Below are positions 16,706 through 24,958 of a stretch of DNA of 64,000 bases, piece after piece (position 1 is the first letter of the stretch; each line of letters opens with the position of its first letter). Source of the DNA: Lysinibacillus fusiformis (GTDB taxonomy: Bacteria; Bacillota; Bacilli; Bacillales_A; Planococcaceae); assembly GCF_003049525.1 (NCBI RefSeq), contig NZ_PYWL01000015.1, positions 1 through 64,000 on the forward strand, read 5' to 3'. The notes under the pieces are model-generated. The model saw only the letters and a list, made by a program, of their open reading frames with translations, had not been told where the DNA came from and ran no database searches. The position numbers were made by a program, and so were the translations under genes.

Positions 16706-16807
16706 TTACAGCGTATATCCTACACAATCACCAGTCACAAGGGCTGGATAGCGATTCGTATGACTTGTTATTACAATGTTAACTTTAAGTCGCAAAAAGC
16801 GCATCAT
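16706..16807 (-). CDS. 33-residue ORF in the ndh operon leader
   Basis: The ORF starts MMRFLRLKVNIV and ends CVGYTL. ATG at 16807-16805 has AAGGA about seven bases upstream, a good ribosome site. The TAA (16708-16706) is one base before the terminator hairpin, so a ribosome finishing translation would cover the 5' arm. It is not long enough or hydrophobic enough to be a membrane protein, and has five basic residues. It may be a leader peptide or a real small protein with its own terminator. I do not recognise it. Confidence 0.45.
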   Translation of the reverse strand: MMRFLRLKVNIVITSHTNRYPALVTGDCVGYTL

Positions 16808-16847
16808 AATACCATCCTTATCTTGTCTTGGTGACATTACAACCTTC

Positions 16848-16876
16848 ATTATAAGACTGTTTGTACATTATTTCAA
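16848..16876 (-). promoter_or_regulatory. Strong sigma-A promoter for the yjlC-ndh leader transcript
   Basis: On the minus strand TTGAAA (16876-16871) and TATAAT (16853-16848) are separated by exactly 17 bases. Transcription should start near 16841, giving a leader of about 220 bases before yjlC. Confidence 0.75.
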
Positions 16877-17030
16877 TGCGCTAAATCACAATTTCGACAA
16901 TCTTTTCAAAATTCATTGATTTTATCAACTATTAACTGCCTTACTATCATAAATTTTCTAATGCATCAAATTTTTTTATGATCATTCACTTTCTTGTCGT
17001 TTTTAGAACCCTTTTTTGAAATATAACAAT

Positions 17031-17069
17031 GAAAGGAGTTATCTCTAATTTAATGAGATAACTCCTTTC
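17031..17069 (-). terminator. Perfect 15-base hairpin after the TetR gene
   Basis: GAAAGGAGTTATCTC (17031-17045) and GAGATAACTCCTTTC (17055-17069) are exact inverse complements with a nine-base loop. The T tract after it on the minus strand is weak (TTGTTATATTT), so it is called a terminator mainly by position, seven bases after the TetR stop. Confidence 0.6.
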
Positions 17070-17075
17070 AAAGCT

Positions 17076-17696
17076 TTATTTATTTTGAACAGACAGCCAA
17101 AAGAAATTTGTTACTTCTTTTGCTGTTACATCTACTGAACCTAACAAAGTTTTTCCATCGCCATCTTTAAAATACCCTACTGTCATCAATGCCATAAAGT
17201 TATGAGCAAAAAACTTGGCATTCCCTTTTCGAATCGTGCCCTTCTCCATCTCCATTTGCATAGCCTGCTCAATCGTTTGATACATTTCATTTTCGGATGC
17301 TTGTACTTGTCTCAACTGAGATTCCGATAAATTGATGGAGGCCTCCCGCATAAAATTATTCATATCAATATCAATAGTTGCTGATAAATGAACTTCAACG
17401 AGCTGTTCAAGTCGTTCTTTAAATGGTTTTTGTTGCTCCAAAATTTGTAGAATGGATAGCCTGATGCGATCCATCATAGCAATGAGTGCCGATGTATACA
17501 ATTCGCCTTTAGTTGGGTAGTAGTAATAGATAGTCGCCTTTGTTACGTTACAAGCTTTCGCTACATCATCCATCGAAATATTTTTGTAGCCTTCTTTAAT
17601 AAAAAGTTTTGTAGCCGTCTCAAGGACTAGATCTTTTGTCGGTTTCGCATTTTCATCATGGCGAGGTCTTCCAAGCATACGCGGTGACTGTTTCAA
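17076..17696 (-). CDS. TetR family regulator of the MMPL exporter
   Basis: About 206 residues. AAGGAGG at 17711-17705 best fits the TTG at 17696 (eight-base gap); a GTG at 17705 lies inside the ribosome site and a TTG at 17699 is also possible. The N-terminal HTH is clear (FIKEGYKNISMDDVAKACNVTKATIYYYYPTKGEL, given in part). The C-terminal ligand domain is variable. The gene is divergent from the MMPL exporter with a CTAGA..TCTAG repeat between them, the usual arrangement for a repressor that is released by an exporter substrate. Confidence 0.87.
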   Translation of the reverse strand: MKQSPRMLGRPRHDENAKPTKDLVLETATKLFIKEGYKNISMDDVAKACNVTKATIYYYYPTKGELYTSALIAMMDRIRLSILQILEQQKPFKERLEQLVEVHLSATIDIDMNNFMREASINLSESQLRQVQASENEMYQTIEQAMQMEMEKGTIRKGNAKFFAHNFMALMTVGYFKDGDGKTLLGSVDVTAKEVTNFFWLSVQNK

Positions 17697-17757
17697 CAAG
17701 TTCACCTCCTTTATAAATAAGCAGTCTTTTTACTCATATTATAACATATCAGTATTT

Positions 17758-17782
17758 CTAGATTGATTAATTAACCTTCTAG
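17758..17782. promoter_or_regulatory. Candidate TetR operator in the TetR/MMPL gap
   Basis: CTAGA (17758-17762) and TCTAG (17778-17782) are inverted around an AT-rich centre containing the TTAATTAA palindrome. It is about 40 bases before the MMPL start. Symmetry and position suggest an operator. Confidence 0.35.
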
Positions 17783-17823
17783 TATATATAATTAAATCAC
17801 TTACATGAAATGGAGGTCTTCTC

Positions 17824-20010
17824 ATGAAAAAACATCCACTTGAGCAATGGGGCTCAATGGTTGCAAGTAAAAAGGGGCGCTTATTAGCACTAGCCTTTTG
17901 GGTATTATTAGTCATTGTATTGTCTTTTGCTTGGCCACAAATTAATAGCATCGAAAGTGAGTCAGGCAAAAACCTACCTGACACGGAAATGTCTGAACAG
18001 GCCGCGGCAATGATTGCCGAACAATTCCCTAATGATGCCGGTACACCATTATTATTAGTTTGGTACCGAGACAGCGGTCTAACGACTGAAGACTATTCGG
18101 CTATACAAAGTATATACAGTGAGCTTCAAGCTAAACCATTAGCTCATCAAACGATGGTTCCACCATTTGATAAAATGCCTCCGCAGGCTCTATCAGCCGC
18201 TGCTTCAGAAAATGGCACAACCATTGTTACACCTGTGTTTTTTGAAAAAGGTGTCGCTACAGATGCCCTACAAGGTAGTTTAGATAAACTTACAAAAGTA
18301 ATGGAGAGTAACAAAGTTCAATTAGATAAGAAACTTTCGAATGACATGCTTCATGTACGTTATTCAGGGCCAGTTGGAATCGCTACTGATGCTGTTAGTT
18401 TATTCTCCCAAGCAGATGTGAAGCTATTAATTGCAACCGTATTGCTTGTTTTAGTATTACTTATTATCATATATCGTTCGCCATTACTGGCTATTATTCC
18501 TTTACTAGTTGTAGGTCTTGCCTATGGAGTGATCAGCCCAACATTAGGCTTCTTTGCGGATCAAGGATGGATTGATAAAGATTCGCAGGCTGTCTCTATT
18601 ATGACGGTATTGCTTTTTGGCGCAGGTACGGATTATTGTTTATTCCTGATTTCTAAATACCGAGAAGTTCTCTTCCATGTTGAGGATAAAACTGTCGCAA
18701 TGAAACTCGCTGTGAAAGAATCAGGTGGTGCTATTTTAATGAGTGCCCTGACGGTGGTCATTGGCCTAGCTACCCTTAGTCTTGCTCATTACGGCGCATT
18801 CCAACGCTTTGCAGTACCATTCAGCTTTGGTGTACTTGTAATGGGAATTGCAGCTCTCGTTGTCCTCCCTGCTATTCTTGTTATCATTGGTCGTGTAGCC
18901 TTCTTTCCATTTGTTCCACGTACAGAAGAAATGGCACTTAGCAAAGGGAAGAAACAACATAAGCCGTCACATAAGATTAGTCATAAAATCGGACATTTCG
19001 TTACGCATAAGCCATGGATAGTTATTACTGTAACTGTTATTTTACTTGGTGGATTAGCGGCATTCGTTCCACGTATTCAATATACGTTTGATCTACTTTC
19101 ATCCTTCCCAAAAGACATGCCGTCAAGAGAAGGCTTCACTTTAATAGAAGAGAATTTTTCGCCTGGAGAATTAGCACCTGTACAATTAGTGATTGATACA
19201 GAGGAAAATGAAATTAATTTACAGCAACAGCTTTCAACAATTTCTTATATTGATAGCGTGGCAGATGTGCAAATAGGTGAAAAAAATAACGCTATTCAGT
19301 TATATGAGCTATCTTTAAATGCCAACCCCTATGCAAAGGAATCATTGGCTCATATTCCTGAGTTAAAGGCAGAAGTTGTCGAAATGCTGGAGCAAAGTGG
19401 GCTTAAAAATGCTGATAAGCATGTTTGGATCGGTGGAGAAACTGCTAGTCAGTATGATACCCAACAAATAACTAAGCGTGATGAAACGGTTATTATGCCA
19501 ACTATGATTGCTTTAATAGCATTATTATTATTTGTTTATTTACGTTCCATTACGGCCACTGTTTATTTATTAGCAACCGTGATCATCTCTTACTTTGGAG
19601 CATTAGGGGCAGGTTGGCTGATTTTACATCATATCATGGGGGCAGAAGCCATTTCTGGAGCTATCCCGTTGTATGCATTCGTGTTCTTAGTAGCGCTCGG
19701 CGAAGATTATAATATCTTTATGATTTCAGAGATTTGGAAAAAACGTAAAACAACGGATCATTTAACAGCTGTAGAAGAAGGAGTTGTCCGTACGGGAAGT
19801 GTCATAACATCCGCTGGTCTCATTTTAGCAGGGACTTTCGCTGTTCTGGCAACATTACCAATTCAAGTACTTGTTCAATTCGGTGTCGTCACTGCAATCG
19901 GTGTCCTTCTGGATACATTCATTGTTCGACCATTGCTTGTACCAGCCATTACAACGGTTCTAGGCAAATACGCCTTTTGGCCAGGAAAACTATTCAAAAA
20001 AGAAGTCTAG
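17824..20010 (+). CDS. MMPL family (RND-type) transporter, YdfJ-like
   Basis: 728 residues, matching the size of B. subtilis YdfJ. GGAGG precedes ATG 17824. The layout is N-terminal helix (~20-38), extracellular domain (~40-195), helices with FGAGTDYCLFLISKYRE (~260-276, MMPL motif), a second extracellular domain (~410-560) and the matching VALGEDYNIFMISEIWKK (~620-637). The two Asp-Tyr motifs form the proton relay in this family. Likely exports lipids, a surfactant or hydrophobic toxic compounds at the plasma membrane. Control is presumably by the divergent TetR regulator. Confidence 0.9.
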   Translation: MKKHPLEQWGSMVASKKGRLLALAFWVLLVIVLSFAWPQINSIESESGKNLPDTEMSEQAAAMIAEQFPNDAGTPLLLVWYRDSGLTTEDYSAIQSIYSELQAKPLAHQTMVPPFDKMPPQALSAAASENGTTIVTPVFFEKGVATDALQGSLDKLTKVMESNKVQLDKKLSNDMLHVRYSGPVGIATDAVSLFSQADVKLLIATVLLVLVLLIIIYRSPLLAIIPLLVVGLAYGVISPTLGFFADQGWIDKDSQAVSIMTVLLFGAGTDYCLFLISKYREVLFHVEDKTVAMKLAVKESGGAILMSALTVVIGLATLSLAHYGAFQRFAVPFSFGVLVMGIAALVVLPAILVIIGRVAFFPFVPRTEEMALSKGKKQHKPSHKISHKIGHFVTHKPWIVITVTVILLGGLAAFVPRIQYTFDLLSSFPKDMPSREGFTLIEENFSPGELAPVQLVIDTEENEINLQQQLSTISYIDSVADVQIGEKNNAIQLYELSLNANPYAKESLAHIPELKAEVVEMLEQSGLKNADKHVWIGGETASQYDTQQITKRDETVIMPTMIALIALLLFVYLRSITATVYLLATVIISYFGALGAGWLILHHIMGAEAISGAIPLYAFVFLVALGEDYNIFMISEIWKKRKTTDHLTAVEEGVVRTGSVITSAGLILAGTFAVLATLPIQVLVQFGVVTAIGVLLDTFIVRPLLVPAITTVLGKYAFWPGKLFKKEV

Positions 20011-20020
20011 CCTATTTTAA

Positions 20021-20068
20021 ATAACACGGTCATTAGCAACTCTACTTGCTAATATCCGTGTTATTTTT
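20021..20068 (+). terminator. Terminator of the MMPL gene
   Basis: AATAACACGG..ATTAGCAA and TTGCTAAT..CCGTGTTATT pair around CTCTAC, followed by T residues. Confidence 0.85.
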
Positions 20069-20231
20069 TGTATGAATACTAGAAAGAGCTGCTACAAATC
20101 TTTTCTGGCCCTATTGCTTTGCCTTTGGATACTACAGTGGATGTAACTGAATTACTTGGAGCTAGTAATCTTTCTCCCATGTTTAGTTTTTTGATCCTGC
20201 TGTATCAACACTCCATTTGTGACAGAGCAAT

Positions 20232-20265
20232 AAAAACGAAGACGATGCTAAGAAATCGTCTTCGT
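20232..20265 (-). terminator. Terminator of the muropeptide salvage operon
   Basis: ACGAAGACGAT (20236-20246) and ATCGTCTTCGT (20255-20265) are exact inverse complements; on the minus strand a T run follows. It sits directly after the MurR-like gene, the last of the operon. Confidence 0.85.
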
Positions 20266-20266
20266 T

Positions 20267-21142
20267 CTACTTTATTTTTCTTTTAGCAACTTTTTTATGC
20301 AGTCCTTGAATAACCGTTCGTGTCTCATCTAAATAATCAATTGTCTGATTATAGGCACTGGTCACTACTCCCATAAATAAAATATCAATGACAAGAAGCT
20401 GGGCAAGACGAGAGGAAGTGGCACCGCTTCTAAAGGTCGCTTCGACATTCGGTGACACATATAAACAAATATCGGCTAAACTCGATACTAATGAATTACC
20501 GTAACGCGTTAAACTTATGGTAGTAGCAGGAGTTTGGCCCGCTATTTCAAGGATTTTGGCCACTTCGTGCGTTTCCCCAGAGAAGGATATCCCGACTACC
20601 ACATCCCCCTCCTGTGCATTGACGACCGCTGTAGCTCCTAAATGTAAATCCATGAATACTTTACTATGCTTATTAATTCTTAAAAACTTTTGATCTGCGT
20701 CCATTGCAGTAATTCCAGAAGCACCTACGCCAAAAAATATAATTCTTCTAGCCTTTGCTAAAGCTGATACAGCACGTTCTAATTCAGCCTTATCTATTAA
20801 ATTAGCCGTTTGTGTCAAAATTTCACTACTTTGCAAGGTCACCTTCTCTACAATTGATTGTAACGGCTCATTTGCCTCTATATCTCTGTCGTCGGTGTTA
20901 TTACGCTGTAAATCACCAGCAATACGCAATTTTAATTCCTGAACGCCGCTGACATGCAGAGATTTGCATAATCGTATAACAGCTGCACTGCTTGTCTGAC
21001 TTGCCTCTCCCAACTCTACAGCGGTCATTTTAATCGCCTGAGTGGGATGCTCTAAAATAAAGCTCGCCACCTTTTTCTCGGAAGGGGGCAGCTTCTCACG
21101 CATTTCTGATAGCATAATTAAACCGGCATTTATTTTTTCCAT
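20267..21142 (-). CDS. MurR/RpiR family regulator of the salvage operon
   Basis: 291 residues. An N-terminal RpiR-type HTH (EKKVASFILEHPTQAIKMTA; ASQTSSAAVIRLCKSLHVSG) is followed by a sugar isomerase (SIS) domain with IIFFGVGASGITAMDADQK (~135-153) and VVVGISFSGETHEVAKI (~178-194), which bind sugar phosphates. In E. coli MurR senses MurNAc-6-phosphate. Its position as last gene after murQ supports the same role here, controlling its own operon, perhaps through the TTATCAT/ATGATAA repeat at 27336-27359. Confidence 0.85.
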   Translation of the reverse strand: MEKINAGLIMLSEMREKLPPSEKKVASFILEHPTQAIKMTAVELGEASQTSSAAVIRLCKSLHVSGVQELKLRIAGDLQRNNTDDRDIEANEPLQSIVEKVTLQSSEILTQTANLIDKAELERAVSALAKARRIIFFGVGASGITAMDADQKFLRINKHSKVFMDLHLGATAVVNAQEGDVVVGISFSGETHEVAKILEIAGQTPATTISLTRYGNSLVSSLADICLYVSPNVEATFRSGATSSRLAQLLVIDILFMGVVTSAYNQTIDYLDETRTVIQGLHKKVAKRKIK

Positions 21143-21213
21143 ACGTCCATCCCCACCTCTAGTATGTAGCCTTCAGGGAAAAGTGAATGGAGCAGTTCCA
21201 TCCACCTCTTTCT

Positions 21214-22119
21214 TCAAAGCTTACGTAATTCTACTGCTCTACGGACATGCCCTTCGGATTGGGCGAGTAATGCTGTCGCTTCTTCTAACACTGTATTTGT
21301 TAGTAACATGACAATAGCCAGTTTTACTTGATAATTGGTTTGCTCTAAAACTTGCTCAGCTTGAATATACGATACTCCTGTCACTTCACAAACAATTTGC
21401 TTGGCACGTTCTCGCAATTTAAAATTACTAGCATGAACATCCACCATTAAATTTTTATAGACTTTACCAAGCTTGACCATAGTTGCGGTTGTAATCATAT
21501 TGAGTATTTGTTTATGGGCGGTTGCAGCCTTTAGTCTAGTGGAACCAGTTAGAATTTCTGGACCAGTAATAACCTCAATAGCTATATCTACATTTTCGCT
21601 AATGGTGGAACGAGCGTTACTGACCAAGCTAATCGTTTTGGCTCCCATTTGCTGAGCATAATTTAAAGCTCCTTTGACAAAAGGCGTTCTACCACTTGCC
21701 GCAATACCAATGACTATATCTAGATTTGTTAAGCGTTGGTTCTCCAATTCTTGACGACCTAAAGATAAATCATCTTCTGCCCCTTCTATGGCGATCATTA
21801 CTGCCTCTGAGCCACCCGCTAATATGGCTTGCACTAGTTTAGGCGAAGTACTAAATGTGGGTGGACATTCAACAGCATCTAACAGCCCTATTCTCCCACT
21901 TGTCCCTGCCCCTACATAAAACAATCTACCGCCATTTTTTAGCGCATGTACAACAGCCATAATAGCCTGTTCTATTTCAGGTAATACTTTGGCAATAGCC
22001 TGTGGAATTTTTTGATCCTCTTCATGCATTAGCCTTACAATTTCAGCAATGGACATTAAATCCAAATTGGTTGTGTCTGGATGATAATCCTCAGTCGTCA
22101 GTTTTGTCATTCGCTCCAT
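21214..22119 (-). CDS. murQ: N-acetylmuramic acid 6-phosphate etherase
   Basis: About 301 residues from ATG 22119 (MERMTKLTTEDY), which aligns with the start of known MurQ proteins; an upstream TTG at 22161 would add 14 residues and overlap the kinase gene. The SIS fold is clear: GGRLFYVGAGTSGRIGLLDAVECPPT, the MurQ hallmark around residues 55-80 (given in part), and IAASGRTPFVKGAL. MurQ removes the lactyl ether from MurNAc-6-P to give GlcNAc-6-P and lactate in the cytoplasm. It follows the sugar kinase gene directly and precedes the MurR-like regulator. Confidence 0.93.
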   Translation of the reverse strand: MERMTKLTTEDYHPDTTNLDLMSIAEIVRLMHEEDQKIPQAIAKVLPEIEQAIMAVVHALKNGGRLFYVGAGTSGRIGLLDAVECPPTFSTSPKLVQAILAGGSEAVMIAIEGAEDDLSLGRQELENQRLTNLDIVIGIAASGRTPFVKGALNYAQQMGAKTISLVSNARSTISENVDIAIEVITGPEILTGSTRLKAATAHKQILNMITTATMVKLGKVYKNLMVDVHASNFKLRERAKQIVCEVTGVSYIQAEQVLEQTNYQVKLAIVMLLTNTVLEEATALLAQSEGHVRRAVELRKL

Positions 22120-22124
22120 CGAAA

Positions 22125-23132
22125 TCAAATCACTCCATTCGATTTTTTTACACTCATCCAAGTTTCCTTTACTGTTTGTTGTAAAGCCTTTGTCATTGGA
22201 ATTCCTTCACTAAAGAGTCCATTTATAAAAGCACCAATAGCAGGTGGTACTTCAGGCTGAATAATTTGATTATCAATAGTAGATTGTTGCAATTTTGCTT
22301 GAAAGCATTGAACAAAGTATTGATTTTCGAATAATCCTCCACAAGTAACAATTGGAAATTTTTTCACCTGTGGTTCTTTTCTATACATCATTTGGAGAAG
22401 TTGAACTAAATGGGTAACTGCACGGTCAACAATCCTCTTCGCTATCTCATTATTTTGGGTAGCTAAAAGTAATACCGTCCTAGCAATAGAGGAAATACAT
22501 ATGCGTGGCTGCGAATGCTCATAAATTAGTGTAATAATTTCCGTAGGATCTGTTAGTGCTAGATGCTCTAAAATGGCTTTAGAAAAGGCATCTTCATTTA
22601 AACCATAAGCATCATATTGACGAGTAATGGTACGCAATGCCTCTTGTCCAATATAGTAGCCACTTCCTTCATCTCCCAATAGATAACCCCATCCCCCCAT
22701 ACGACTAATTGAATTTTGTTGAACCGCATAAACAATTGAGCCCGTTCCCGCTATAACTACTAACCCTTCCTGTGTAAACGTCCCACTAGTAAGTGCCGCG
22801 ACTGCATCATTGGTGACAGTAACTTTACAGGAAGTAGAAGGGAACATAGGAGCTATCCACGCCTTCCAGCGTTTTATATCCTCCTGACGATCCCCTCCTG
22901 CTACGCATAAGAAAATCGTTGAAACATCGTATTTTGTAGCGCTTATTTTTTGCACTAGACTCTCCAGTAAATGTTCAATATGTTGCCTTACCTCATGGGC
23001 TGGAGTTGATTTTATATTCGTACCGTGTCCATCCATAAAGGCGAGAATATTTCCTTCTTTTGTACCGATTATGGCACGGGTTTTCGTTCCACCACCATCG
23101 ACTCCAATAATATATTGCTTATTTAATGGCAC
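22125..23132 (-). CDS. BadF/NagK-type amino sugar kinase (GlcNAc/MurNAc kinase)
   Basis: 335 residues; GTG start at 23132 with GGAGGGG ten bases upstream, overlapping the permease by 14 bases. IIGVDGGGTKTRAIIG (~8-23) is the ATPase phosphate-1 loop, VTNDAVAAL (~104-112) carries the catalytic Asp, and VVIAGTGSIVYAV (~123-135) is the adenosine-side loop. Members include NagK and Clostridium MurK, which phosphorylates both GlcNAc and MurNAc. Between an ABC sugar importer and murQ, a MurNAc kinase role is the best fit: imported free MurNAc becomes the MurQ substrate. Confidence 0.85.
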   Translation of the reverse strand: MPLNKQYIIGVDGGGTKTRAIIGTKEGNILAFMDGHGTNIKSTPAHEVRQHIEHLLESLVQKISATKYDVSTIFLCVAGGDRQEDIKRWKAWIAPMFPSTSCKVTVTNDAVAALTSGTFTQEGLVVIAGTGSIVYAVQQNSISRMGGWGYLLGDEGSGYYIGQEALRTITRQYDAYGLNEDAFSKAILEHLALTDPTEIITLIYEHSQPRICISSIARTVLLLATQNNEIAKRIVDRAVTHLVQLLQMMYRKEPQVKKFPIVTCGGLFENQYFVQCFQAKLQQSTIDNQIIQPEVPPAIGAFINGLFSEGIPMTKALQQTVKETWMSVKKSNGVI

Positions 23133-23946
23133 CTGCCGTCAGCCCCTCCATAAATTGCTTTGAAGCAATAAAGAATAATAGAATCATTGGTAATGATGCT
23201 AATGTCAGTCCAGCAAATAGTGAGCCCCAATCAGCCGAATGCTCCCCAAACAGCGACATCATTCCGACCGGGATTGTCCGTTTCATCTTTTCCGTAATAA
23301 AAATAAGCGGGAAGAAAAAATCATTCCATGCTGCGATAAAATTGATAATCACGACTGTTCCTAGTGCAGGTCGCATTAATGGCAAAACAACATACCAAAG
23401 GACCCTTAGATTACCTGCTCCATCCATACGGGCAGCCTCTTCCAATTCAGACGGCATCGTTTTAAAAAAGCCTGTTAGTATGAGTATGGATAAAGGTATA
23501 CCTGTCGCTGTATTCATTAAAATTAAAGACCATAAAGAATTAATTAGTCCTAAATCACGCATTAAAATGAAAAGAGGGACAATCCCCAATTTTATTGGGA
23601 TCATCATGCCTAATAAGAAAATGAAGAATAAGGCATGATTCCAAGAAAATTTAAAGCGTGCAATATAAAAGGATGCCAATGAACAAACAACAACAATCAG
23701 TACAACAGATACAACACTGACAAATAGGCTATTCAAAAAATATGTGGTAAATGGAATTTTAGACAATAATGTGCGGTAAGTATCTAAGCTAAAGCTAGAT
23801 GGAAAGCCTAATGGATCCTTATAAATGTCCACACTTTTCTTAAAGGAGGACAAGATCATTAACAATATAGGATATAAGCTGATTGTCGCCACTGTAAACA
23901 CAACAAGATAATAGAATGGTCGAAACCAAATGGCCCCTTGCTTCAC
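23119..23946 (-). CDS. Carbohydrate ABC transporter permease, MalG type
   Basis: 275 residues, GTG start behind AAGGGGG. Six membrane segments and the EAA loop, ELEEAARMDGAGNLRVLWYVVLPLMRPAL (about 175-203; EAA..G..........LP core), are clear. It pairs with the MalF-type permease 11 bases upstream. No ABC ATPase is in the operon, so it probably relies on a shared MsmX-like ATPase encoded elsewhere, as is common in Bacilli. Confidence 0.88.
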   Translation of the reverse strand: MKQGAIWFRPFYYLVVFTVATISLYPILLMILSSFKKSVDIYKDPLGFPSSFSLDTYRTLLSKIPFTTYFLNSLFVSVVSVVLIVVVCSLASFYIARFKFSWNHALFFIFLLGMMIPIKLGIVPLFILMRDLGLINSLWSLILMNTATGIPLSILILTGFFKTMPSELEEAARMDGAGNLRVLWYVVLPLMRPALGTVVIINFIAAWNDFFFPLIFITEKMKRTIPVGMMSLFGEHSADWGSLFAGLTLASLPMILLFFIASKQFMEGLTAGAIK

Positions 23947-23957
23947 ATACTTCCCCC

Positions 23958-24902
23958 TTACATTTGGACGTCTTTTTTATTGGCCAAGCGTAAAAATAGC
24001 GTTGTACAAATTAATATAAATAGGAACAGTACTGTCGCTAGCGCAGACCCTAAGCCAATAGCTGTCGCACCAGAAGCTGTAGAACTACCAAATGCTAAGC
24101 GATAGAAAAACACGGCTAATGTATCTGTAGAATAATAAGGCTCTCCCATCGAACCTTGCATGGCATAAACAAGTTCAAATGCCTCAAAGGATTGAATAAA
24201 TGTTAAAATGCCCATGATCATTATCGATGGCACCATTAAAGGTAAATAAATCGTACGTAATAAGGTGAAGCCCTTTGCACCGTCTAGTCTTGCAGCCTCA
24301 ATTAATTCATTGGGGATGCCCTGAAACCCAGCTAAAAAAATTAAGACGCCAAATCCTAGTCCAAACCAACAATTGACTAAAATAATTGTAATCAAAGCTG
24401 TTCCAGGATCACCGAGCCAAGCCTTTTGTAACGTCTCTAAACCTAATTTCTCTAAAAGGACATTTAAGGTTCCGAAATTGGGGTTTAAAATAAGCTTCCA
24501 TAAAAAACCTACGACAATTACAGATAAGACTCGCGGGAGAAAAAAGGCTGCCTTGAAAAACTCAGCACCTTTAATTTTTTGGTAGATAATAAATGCTAAA
24601 AAGAAAGCTACACCATTCATGACCACCATTTGCATAATAAAATAAAGAACATTATGTTTGAAGGCATTCCAAAACATGGAGCCATAAGGTTCTGTTGTGA
24701 AAAGCGTCACAAAGTTTTGGAAGCCAATAAAGTCCCCTCGTGCCATCCCTTTCCATTCAAAAAAACTATAGGATAAGGCCGCTAGAATTGGATAAAGCAC
24801 AAACATTCCATAAATTATAATTGCAGGGATAGGGAAAAGGTGGATAGACCACCCTGCCCATGATTTTCTTTTTGATAACGGTGAAGCTGTAGGTTCTCTC
24901 AT
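23958..24902 (-). CDS. Carbohydrate ABC transporter permease, MalF type
   Basis: 314 residues, start behind AAGGGGGC. A short cytoplasmic N-terminus leads into the first helix (~18-40); the EAA loop is ELIEAARLDGAKGFTLLRTIYLPLM (about 200-224, partly quoted). It forms the membrane channel with the MalG-type subunit for sugar delivered by the lipoprotein encoded just upstream. Confidence 0.88.
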   Translation of the reverse strand: MREPTASPLSKRKSWAGWSIHLFPIPAIIIYGMFVLYPILAALSYSFFEWKGMARGDFIGFQNFVTLFTTEPYGSMFWNAFKHNVLYFIMQMVVMNGVAFFLAFIIYQKIKGAEFFKAAFFLPRVLSVIVVGFLWKLILNPNFGTLNVLLEKLGLETLQKAWLGDPGTALITIILVNCWFGLGFGVLIFLAGFQGIPNELIEAARLDGAKGFTLLRTIYLPLMVPSIMIMGILTFIQSFEAFELVYAMQGSMGEPYYSTDTLAVFFYRLAFGSSTASGATAIGLGSALATVLFLFILICTTLFLRLANKKDVQM

Positions 24903-24958
24903 GATGAACAGCCCCCTTTAAATTTTTGAAAAAGGAAGATTCCTTGTAGGAGCATTAT

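Noticed and set aside
16877..17030. Rex operator upstream of the ndh promoter
   Set aside because: Only partial TTGTGA-like half sites are seen; no TTGTGAA..TTCACAA palindrome could be found by eye.
20087..20231. Possible coding remnant (SGPIALPLDTTVDVTELL...) between two terminators
   Set aside because: An open frame of about 60 codons after a TAG, with no start or ribosome site and no recognised family. It could be a decayed gene end, but the support is too weak.
23126..23638. 170-codon open frame antisense to the MalG-type permease
   Set aside because: Shadow of a membrane protein gene on the other strand; no family features and no ribosome site.
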